Positions 6,390 through 11,814 of a stretch of 11,814 nucleotides of DNA are shown here, piece by piece (the first letter of the stretch is position 1; the number at the start of each line of letters is the position of its first letter). The notes under the pieces are model-generated. The model was not told where the DNA came from. It ran no database searches and worked only from the letters and a program-made list of their open reading frames with translations. This DNA comes from a bacterium (GTDB lineage Bacteria; Planctomycetota; Planctomycetia; Pirellulales; Pirellulaceae), in assembly GCA_030432015.1 (NCBI GenBank), contig JAUIHJ010000178.1, positions 1 to 11,814 of the forward strand, written 5' to 3'. The position numbers and the translations under genes are program-made.

Positions 6390-7211
6390 TTATTTCAGTT
6401 GCGCCGCGCACGCTTGGAGATACTCAATGCTCTCCGTTGCCAGCGCTTCAACGCCGGGTTCGTAATCGAACACTTCGACCGAGACCCAGCCGTCGTAGTC
6501 AATGTCGCGTAGCGTTTGCAGGATCGGAACGAAATCTATCTCGCCCATGCCCGGCCCACGCTTATTGGCGTCATTGGCGTGAAAGTGCACGAGATGGTCG
6601 GCGCTGTCGCGAATGATCTCGGGAATTGGCTTGCTTTCGCTCGACATTGCTTTGACATCCAGATGGAGTTGGCAGTTGGGCGAATCAACCAAATCAATCA
6701 ACTCGATACCCGATGCCGCGGTTAGCAAGAAGTCGCCTTCCGCGGGTCCCAATGGTTCAACCGCTAGCGTGACGTCGCACGCTTCCATGGTCGGAATGGC
6801 TTGGCGGATGACGTCGGCCGCAAATTGCAGGGCCTGATCGTGATCGATCCCCGCCAGCAGGTTGCGTTGCATTGGCGAGCCAAGTACCAGGATCTTACCG
6901 CCGAGATCGCGGCAGAGCCTGGCGAGTTCGGCGAGGTAGTCGGCGGTGCGTTGGCGGACTTCGGCTTCGGGACTGGTGAGGTAATAACCTTCGGTAAATG
7001 CCAGCAGCCAGTGCAGTCCAATCGGTTCAAGCCCGGCATCCTCTGCCTGTCGCCGAACCTCAGCCCGCTGCGCCGCCGTGATGTCATACGCGTTCTTATT
7101 CATCGTGAACGGCGCGTATTCGATCCCCGTATACCCCAGTTCGCGAGCAAACTTAAACGCTCGCTCGAAAGGCCAGTCCTGAAACGTCTCGTTACAAATC
7201 GCAAATTTCAT
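6390..7211 (-). CDS. Sugar-phosphate isomerase/epimerase-type TIM barrel protein
   Basis: The 273-residue product is a full-length member of the xylose-isomerase-like TIM barrel family (AP endonuclease 2 superfamily, Pfam PF01261), which includes D-tagatose 3-epimerase, hydroxypyruvate isomerase and inosose enzymes. The four expected metal ligands are visible in order: E152 (A-V-E-P-L), D185 (L-H-L-D-V-K), H211 (H-F-H-A-N-D) and E246 (S-V-E-V-F-D). The opening M-K-F-A-I-C-N-E-T-F and the closing G-W-V-S-V-E strand are typical. There is no signal peptide, so it is cytoplasmic. The substrate cannot be told from sequence; planctomycete genomes carry many paralogues. It is transcribed away from the CorA-type gene's neighbourhood with a 192-base gap, so it may be monocistronic. 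The start codon has only a weak ribosome site. Confidence 0.9.
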   Translation of the reverse strand: MKFAICNETFQDWPFERAFKFARELGYTGIEYAPFTMNKNAYDITAAQRAEVRRQAEDAGLEPIGLHWLLAFTEGYYLTSPEAEVRQRTADYLAELARLCRDLGGKILVLGSPMQRNLLAGIDHDQALQFAADVIRQAIPTMEACDVTLAVEPLGPAEGDFLLTAASGIELIDLVDSPNCQLHLDVKAMSSESKPIPEIIRDSADHLVHFHANDANKRGPGMGEIDFVPILQTLRDIDYDGWVSVEVFDYEPGVEALATESIEYLQACAAQLK

Positions 7212-7403
7212 TCGCCATGATCCAGTGTGGAAATCGTTGCTCTGGGCACTTGCCGAACTTCACCTCAACCCCAACCTGATTCGCTCGACATCGCGCCGGT
7301 TAAACCTTGCTCATCGTACCAGGATGTCGTTGGCTGACAACCAACGGGGAAGACGCGAAAACGTGACATTGTGCGGTGGCGGCATCGCTGATGTTTCGGC
7401 GGG

Positions 7404-8162
7404 TTACTTCGAGCGCAATCCGACCGAATACTTATCTTTCCGCGCGCGACGTCCGGGCGGGGCGACAAAGGCCTTCACGAGAAATCCCATCGCCATCCCG
7501 AAACCGAGTACGATCCAGAAAAACCAGGGTTCGATAACGTGTTCGAGCCCATGTGGCATGTTCATGCCAAAGACTGCCGCAACGGTCGCCAGGGGCAAAA
7601 ACAGGGCCGCCAAAATATTCAGGCGATGCGCGGCGATCGCCTGCTGTTCTCCCTGTCGGGCAATGGCATACTGCAAGCCGTGCTCGGCGTCCTCATAGAT
7701 CAGGTCTGCGGCACGTTCGATGGTGTCGGCTTGATTTCGGCAGGAAATCAATTCGCGATCTTCGGGCACCGTTTCCCGCCCCGCCTGCAATGCTTTGTGC
7801 ATGTTGTGCACGGCGCGGCGCAGGGGAGTGATGGCATGCCGCACGCGAAAATACGCTTCCGAACCAATTGCTTCGGCTTCGCATTTATCGAGGTAGTCGA
7901 CAGCCTTCGAATATTCTGTCAGGTGCGACTGGAGCGCCGCGATCCCAGTCCCCAGACAATCTGAAGTCCAAGTATCATCTGGCGCCCGCCAGAACAGCCG
8001 CAGATTCCGCTCGGCCGAATCCTGGCTTGGTAGCTCGTGAAGAATCAACAACAGGTGTCCGTCGGCGGACATGGCCCGCTGTCGCCCGGCGACGTCGCCT
8101 AGTCGCTGACGAAACAGGGCAGGTACGCCCCAGTTGGATGGTATCGAGGCTTTTGGGGGCAT
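7404..8162 (-). CDS. Short CorA-family divalent-cation channel
   Basis: The 252-residue product ends in the CorA hallmark: a long helix (about residues 140-182, charged and heptad-like), a first membrane helix (about 183-200), the G-M-N pore motif at 199-201 followed by M-P, and a second membrane helix (about 213-231) with a basic tail. CorA proteins are pentameric Mg2+ (sometimes Co2+/Ni2+ or Zn2+) channels of the inner membrane. This one is shorter than E. coli CorA (316 residues); the N-terminal alpha/beta domain is reduced. The ATG at 8162 has AGGAG eight bases ahead. It follows the histidine kinase gene on the same strand after 128 bases, so it may be the last gene of that operon and a target of the kinase. 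The transported ion is not determinable; Mg2+ is the family default, and ZntB-type Zn2+ transport is an alternative. Confidence 0.85.
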   Translation of the reverse strand: MPPKASIPSNWGVPALFRQRLGDVAGRQRAMSADGHLLLILHELPSQDSAERNLRLFWRAPDDTWTSDCLGTGIAALQSHLTEYSKAVDYLDKCEAEAIGSEAYFRVRHAITPLRRAVHNMHKALQAGRETVPEDRELISCRNQADTIERAADLIYEDAEHGLQYAIARQGEQQAIAAHRLNILAALFLPLATVAAVFGMNMPHGLEHVIEPWFFWIVLGFGMAMGFLVKAFVAPPGRRARKDKYSVGLRSK

Positions 8163-8290
8163 GTGCTAACTCCTGGTTGCAGGACCGTCGATGTGGCCGT
8201 CTCTGGAGGATTTCCATGGTACCGAATTCTGGCATTTCGAGCACCAGATCAGACGTCGAGTGCCCCTCCGCAGCGCAGGGCCTGGCCGTG

Positions 8291-9739
8291 CTACGTCGCA
8301 GTCTGCATGGTCAAGCCGGATACCTTCGCGGAGGGCGCAGGCGCGTCGCGACATCCACCGCGCGGCAATCGCACGGTGAAACACGTCCCCTCGCCAAGCG
8401 TGCTATCGACGTCGATCCTTCCGTCGTGCGCACGGACGATGGCCTGGCAAATGCTGAGCCCCAATCCGGTGCCGCGTTGCTCTGCCGATCCGGTTCGTGG
8501 CCTGTACCCTTGGAAGAAGCGATCGAAGACATGCGGCAATTCGTCGCGTGGAATTCCGGGACCAGAATCTCTCACCGCAAACACGATCACATCTTCTTGC
8601 GAGTCGATTGTCAACTGAACCGCGACACGGCCATTGCTGGGCGTGAACTTCAACGCGTTGTCTAGCAGGTTGTAGATGACCTGCCGCAAATGTTGCTCGT
8701 TGCCGTAAACGACGATCGCTGGCAATGCCGTACAGACAAGTTGAATCTCTCGAAACTCCGCGACGCCTCCGAACATGTCCAGCGCTTTCTCGACCAAGTT
8801 GCTCAGGTCGACCTGCTGCTTGTCCACCTTCAAACGTTCGGTTTCCGTCTCGGAGAGCAGCAGCAGCTGATTGACCAGGAGTTCCAGGCTCGCAGACTCG
8901 TCGATAATTTCCGCCAACAAGTCCTGGTATTCCTCATTGGTACGCCCACCGTCAAGAGCGACTTCAATGCTGCTGCGAATCGCGGCCAGCGGCGTACGCA
9001 GTTCGTGTGCGGAATTGGCGAGAAAATCCCGTCGTTCCTGGAGGTAATTGCCAATCCGATCGAGCAAGCGATTGAAGGCCTCCGACAACTGATCCAGTTC
9101 ATCGCCGGTGCCGCGGTTTTCCAGACGTTCGTCGAGCTGCGAGGGCCGTAGCCCCGATGTCGTCTCAATGATCTGCGCCAGCGGTCGGGTCGCTCGACCA
9201 GCCAGCCAATAGCCGCAAAGCGGCGCAATCAGCAGGACGCCGCCAACGGCCAATGCCACGAGGCGGTCGAGTCGCGCGACGTCCGCATTGATCGAATTTA
9301 ACGATGCCCCGACACGGATGACCATATCTTCGGCGGTCACATCCTGCGCCAACAAGCGCCATTCATCCACGGTCCGCGCGGAAGCGTTGATCGCGTTGAC
9401 CCAGACCTTCGATGGCGGCGCATGCTTGGACTGGTACCGCACAGCGCCATCGGTGCTTGCCAGGCTGGCAAACCATTTGTGCTGCGCATGGCCGGCATCC
9501 TTGCGGTCGAGCTGCTCGTGGAGCGTGTTTGTCTCCTCGTGTTCTCGCAAGGCAATCTCGATTTCACGCAGGTCCTCCTGCAACAGTTGGTCGAGTTCGC
9601 GAATAAGCGTAATGCGAACTCCTTCGCGGAGTGCAATCAGTGTGACGCTTGCCGTCACGACGACCACCGCCGCATTCCAGATCATCAGACGAAATCGAAG
9701 CGAACGTGTAATCGATTTCTTACTCTGTGCGAAAGGCAT
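8291..9739 (-). CDS. Membrane sensor histidine kinase (CusS/CzcS-like architecture)
   Basis: The 482-residue product (ATG at 9739, GAGGAG six bases upstream; an in-frame TTG at 9745 is the less likely start) has a first membrane helix at about 20-38, a periplasmic sensor of about 120 residues, and a second helix at about 161-180. It continues with a HAMP linker to about 233, a HisKA dimerisation domain with H245 in S-A-H-E-L-R-T-P-L, and a HATPase domain. The ATPase boxes are visible: N361 in L-L-D-N-A-L-K-F, D391-S-G-P-G-I-P, F-D-R-F-F and G-T-G-L-G-L-S from 423. All key residues are present, so it should autophosphorylate and pass phosphate to the adjacent regulator. The sensor region has no recognisable ligand motif; it is glutamate- and histidine-containing but not metal-motif rich. 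The gene overlaps the regulator gene by 20 bases, a sign of coupled translation. Confidence 0.93.
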   Translation of the reverse strand: MPFAQSKKSITRSLRFRLMIWNAAVVVVTASVTLIALREGVRITLIRELDQLLQEDLREIEIALREHEETNTLHEQLDRKDAGHAQHKWFASLASTDGAVRYQSKHAPPSKVWVNAINASARTVDEWRLLAQDVTAEDMVIRVGASLNSINADVARLDRLVALAVGGVLLIAPLCGYWLAGRATRPLAQIIETTSGLRPSQLDERLENRGTGDELDQLSEAFNRLLDRIGNYLQERRDFLANSAHELRTPLAAIRSSIEVALDGGRTNEEYQDLLAEIIDESASLELLVNQLLLLSETETERLKVDKQQVDLSNLVEKALDMFGGVAEFREIQLVCTALPAIVVYGNEQHLRQVIYNLLDNALKFTPSNGRVAVQLTIDSQEDVIVFAVRDSGPGIPRDELPHVFDRFFQGYRPRTGSAEQRGTGLGLSICQAIVRAHDGRIDVDSTLGEGTCFTVRLPRGGCRDAPAPSAKVSGLTMQTAT

Positions 9740-10391
9740 AGCCAACTCCTCGCACGGTGTGGATTAGCCGCTGGTCATAGCCGCGATCCACTTTTGCACG
9801 TAAGCGGTTGATGTGGACCTCGATTACGTTGGTCACGCCTTCCCAGTTCGCATCCCACAGATGCTCGCAGAGCATCCGGCGGGTCACGGTTCGATTGGCG
9901 TTGCGCATCAGGAACTCCAGCAGACCAAACTCGGTGGGCGTCAATTCAATCTCCTGTCCGTCACGTGTCGCGCGGCGCGTCCTAAGGTCCAGCATCAACG
10001 GCCCGTCACGAAGTTCGGTCTTGATCGCCTTTCCGGCGCGGCGCGCCAGGGCATCCAGTCGGGCAACGAGTTCGGCAAATGCGAATGGCTTAACCAGATA
10101 GTCGTCGGCGCCGGCATTGAGACCGTTAACGCGCTCGTCGACGGAGCCCAATGCGGTTAACACCAGCACCGGAGTTTCATTCTGTTCGCTGCGGAGTCGC
10201 CGCAATACTTCGAATCCGGAGATATCCGGCAGCATGATGTCGAGCACGATCACATCGTACGGCGCGGCTTGTGATTGCCTCACAGCGTCCGCCCCCGCAG
10301 TCACCCATTGGCAGTGGTGACCCGCGTCCGAGAGCCCTCGCTGAACCGACTTTCCCAGCAGGGCATCATCTTCAACGAGGAGTAGATTCAT
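9720..10391 (-). CDS. OmpR/PhoB-family response regulator
   Basis: The 223-residue product has a receiver domain (1-120) with acidic pocket E7-D8-D9, phospho-acceptor D51, T79 and K101, and a winged-helix DNA-binding domain (about 125-221). The latter includes the E-L-T-P-T-E-F strand, the recognition-helix segment V-I-E-V-H-I-N-R-L-R and the closing wing R-G-V-G-Y. The best overall resemblance from memory is to metal-responsive regulators such as CusR, CopR and CzcR, or to QseB. It is first in a leftward unit with the kinase (20-base overlap) and perhaps the CorA-type channel. The upstream region carries paired TTAC-N6-GTAA sites about 115 and 155 bases from the start, consistent with autoregulation. 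No good ribosome site precedes the ATG. Confidence 0.95.
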   Translation of the reverse strand: MNLLLVEDDALLGKSVQRGLSDAGHHCQWVTAGADAVRQSQAAPYDVIVLDIMLPDISGFEVLRRLRSEQNETPVLVLTALGSVDERVNGLNAGADDYLVKPFAFAELVARLDALARRAGKAIKTELRDGPLMLDLRTRRATRDGQEIELTPTEFGLLEFLMRNANRTVTRRMLCEHLWDANWEGVTNVIEVHINRLRAKVDRGYDQRLIHTVRGVGYAFRTE

Positions 10392-10505
10392 AGGTGTCGC
10401 GGCGGTTGTGGTCGAGCGGTGGCAGAATGATCCCGGAGTCTACGACACGTCAGAGTCTGTTATCTCGCACTGAAACGGATTTTTCGAGGGCAGGCAGGAC
10501 GTTCC

Positions 10506-10520
10506 TTACGGAATTGTAAT
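10506..10520. promoter_or_regulatory. Putative operator copy 1 (TTACGGAATTGTAAT)
   Basis: TTAC-GGAATT-GTAA is an imperfect palindrome with complementary outer halves. It matches the second copy at 10546 in 12 of 15 positions and sits exactly 40 bases from it, about four helical turns. Confidence 0.6.
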
Positions 10521-10545
10521 TCTACGCGGCCCGCCATCGCAAAGC

Positions 10546-10560
10546 TTACAGATTTGTAAC
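10546..10560. promoter_or_regulatory. Putative operator copy 2 (TTACAGATTTGTAAC)
   Basis: TTAC-AGATTT-GTAA has the same outer halves as copy 1. The form resembles palindromic boxes I recall for metal-responsive OmpR-family regulators (CopR/CzcR type); the identity of the binder is inferred from the adjacent regulator gene. Confidence 0.6.
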
Positions 10561-10662
10561 CGAAAACCGGCTTCACGGTGCGACATTCAAACGATACCTA
10601 TAGGTGCAACGCGGGATCAAATGCTGAGACCGCGTCGAGGTAACGAAACGGAGCGAGACAGA

Positions 10663-11361
10663 ATGCAACTTACCCTGACCCAGGTCGCGCAACTTTTTTC
10701 CGTCCCCGAGAAGACCGTCGCGCGGTGGGTGCGGCAGGAAAACTTGCCCGCGCTCACGGTCGATTCGCAATATCGCTTCGACCGCACCGAGTTGCTTGAA
10801 TGGGCCGACACACACGATCGTCGATTCGCCTCTGACATGCTGGCGAACTCCAACGGAGACCACGTCGCCGAAATAAGCCTGGCCGATTCCTTGCAACGGG
10901 GTGGGGTAGCGCTGCGGGTCGGCGGCAACGATCGCTATGAGGTGTTTCGTGAAGCGATCAACAGCTTGCCTGTCCCCCGATCGTTCGACCGCGAAGTGCT
11001 GCTGGATGCGCTGCTGGCCCGAGAAAAATCCGGTGGGACGGCAATCGGGTACGGAATCGCGATCCCGCACCCCCGATACCCCGTCGTCCTACCAGGCACG
11101 GGGGCACTGGTGCGGGCCTGTTACCTCGAACACGCCTTGGATTATCACGCGCCCGACGGCCGGCCTGTCGACACGTTGTTCCTGATTATTTGTGCCACCG
11201 TGCACCAGCATCGACAACTGCTGGCCAGGTTGACCTGCGTGCTGCAATCCGACGATTTCCGCACCTTATTGGTCGCGCGCCCCGATCAGAAACGGCTCAT
11301 TTCGGCCGTTCGTGCCGCCGAGGCTGCCTTCGCGAAAGAAACTGAGCTGCAGCAATCATGA
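10663..11361 (+). CDS. HTH DNA-binding domain fused to a PTS EIIA domain (regulator)
   Basis: Starting at the ATG at 10663 (GGAG nine bases upstream), the product has 232 residues. Residues 1-50 are an excisionase/MerR-like helix-turn-helix: L-T-Q-V-A-Q-L-F, V-P-E-K-T-V-A-R-W, then the wing with Q-Y-R-F. Residues about 72-225 are an EIIA domain of the fructose/mannitol/PtsN class with the phospho-histidine motif I-A-I-P-H-P-R (H136) and the second conserved histidine in V-H-Q-H-R-Q-L-L (H183). There is no membrane part, so it is a soluble regulator whose DNA binding may follow its phosphorylation state or PEP supply. Such fusions are found in planctomycetes and deltaproteobacteria, from memory. 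An upstream ATG at 10621 would add 14 arginine-rich residues before the HTH and is less likely. The next gene, 133 bases on, is dabA, suggesting a role in inorganic carbon uptake. Confidence 0.88.
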   Translation: MQLTLTQVAQLFSVPEKTVARWVRQENLPALTVDSQYRFDRTELLEWADTHDRRFASDMLANSNGDHVAEISLADSLQRGGVALRVGGNDRYEVFREAINSLPVPRSFDREVLLDALLAREKSGGTAIGYGIAIPHPRYPVVLPGTGALVRACYLEHALDYHAPDGRPVDTLFLIICATVHQHRQLLARLTCVLQSDDFRTLLVARPDQKRLISAVRAAEAAFAKETELQQS

Positions 11362-11494
11362 CGGTTCTGGCGGAGTGTTCCCGGACACACAACAACCAGC
11401 CGGCCGTCCCCCTGGGAAACGCTGCAAGCGACACGGAAAGAGCACCTGGGCCGCATCGATAACGCCTCGCAACAGCCACCTGAGTCCTTCCACC

Positions 11495-11814
11495 ATGAGT
11501 CATCCTAAGCCCAACGCGGACGCAATGGACGAATCCGAAATCCACGACCACGGCGCGCAGCCGGCACGTGCCGGCCGGCTGCGGAAGATCATCGAGCACG
11601 TGGCCCATCTCCTACCCGCACAGGGACCGATTGAGGTCTTCGTGCATCACAACACCTTGCATGCGTTCGAACATCTTCCCTTTCACGAGGGCGTGAAGGC
11701 AGGCCATAACGTGTACGGTGCGGATCCCTATTTCTCGGAGGATCAATTTCGCGAGATGTTGGAATCCGGGCGAATCGCCGTGGCTGACCTCCAGGCTGTC
11801 CTCGCGGAAGAACT
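11495..11814 (+). CDS. dabA: DabA, inorganic-carbon pump subunit (DUF2309), N-terminal part
   Basis: The frame is open from the ATG at 11495 to the window end, giving 106 complete codons of a protein that is normally about 800-1000 residues. It matches the start of the DUF2309/DabA family: L-P-A-Q-G-P-I-E-V-F-V-H-H-N-T-L, then H-A-F-E-H-L-P-F-H-E, then G-A-D-P-Y-F-S-E-D-Q-F-R. DabA is the carbonic-anhydrase-like zinc subunit of the DAB pump and pairs with the NuoL-like membrane protein DabB to trap CO2 as bicarbonate, coupled to the cation gradient. The zinc-binding residues lie beyond this window and cannot be checked. DabB is not upstream, so it must be downstream or elsewhere. No strong ribosome site precedes 11495; the first about 25 residues are poorly conserved, and the ATG at 11525 is a possible alternative start. 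Confidence 0.88.
   Translation, partial: MSHPKPNADAMDESEIHDHGAQPARAGRLRKIIEHVAHLLPAQGPIEVFVHHNTLHAFEHLPFHEGVKAGHNVYGADPYFSEDQFREMLESGRIAVADLQAVLAEE

Larger units (their letters stand above)
10392..10662. promoter_or_regulatory. Divergent control region between the response regulator and the HTH-EIIA gene
   Basis: This 271-base gap separates genes reading in opposite directions, so it should hold both promoters. It contains the two TTAC-N6-GTAA sites and an A/T-richer core. No unambiguous -35/-10 pair could be assigned by eye. Confidence 0.6.

Noticed and set aside
7328..7346. Hairpin CGTTGG-CTGACAA-CCAACG as terminator of the CorA-type gene
   Set aside because: The stem is only six bases, and there is no T-run on the minus strand after it.
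7868..8665. Plus-strand open frame of 265 residues
   Set aside because: It is antisense to the CorA-type and kinase genes and looks like a codon-bias shadow.
11358..11462. 34-codon frame whose ATG overlaps the stop of the HTH-EIIA gene (ATGA)
   Set aside because: The overlap is suggestive of coupling, but the peptide is short, proline/asparagine-rich and matches nothing; kept out without conservation evidence.
11561..11584. GC-rich palindrome (CCGGCACGTGCCGG core)
   Set aside because: It lies inside the dabA frame and is explained by alanine, arginine and glycine codons; no sign of a terminator.

Overview
The window looks like chromosomal DNA from a planctomycete (Planctomycetota, probably Pirellulales). 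Evidence: a signal-peptide protein of a type I associate with planctomycetes, an HTH-EIIA fusion of a planctomycete-like kind, wide intergenic gaps, GATCGAA heptamer repeats and intergenic stretches that resemble dispersed planctomycete repeats. This assignment rests on memory of family resemblance; no search was run.

Left edge (1-988): two minus-strand genes, a small two-helix membrane protein and the first codons of a secreted protein (GTGA overlap), have an alphaproteobacterial flavour. They abut, head to head, the C-terminal half of a cystathionine gamma-synthase-type PLP enzyme. Both sides lose their 5' ends at the same place (about 383-393), so this is either a recombination junction or a chimeric assembly join.

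Middle (989-6330): a repeat-like spacer, infA (translation initiation factor IF-1), a 757-base spacer with hairpins, a large secreted protein of unknown function closed by a strong terminator hairpin, lysA (diaminopimelate decarboxylase), a ferredoxin with an unusually spaced second cluster, and nine perfect copies of a 7-bp tandem repeat.

Right (6390-11814): a sugar-phosphate isomerase/epimerase-type TIM barrel, then a leftward run of response regulator, histidine kinase and a short CorA-type metal channel. Diverging from the regulator is a rightward pair: an HTH domain fused to a PTS EIIA domain, followed by the start of dabA (DUF2309), the catalytic subunit of the DAB inorganic-carbon pump, cut by the window end. 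The divergent control region carries two copies of TTAC-N6-GTAA exactly 40 bp apart, a likely operator pair for the response regulator. The most interesting possibility here is that a phosphorelay (two-component), a PTS-type phospho-domain regulator, a metal channel and a bicarbonate-uptake gene form one control unit; this is inference from layout.
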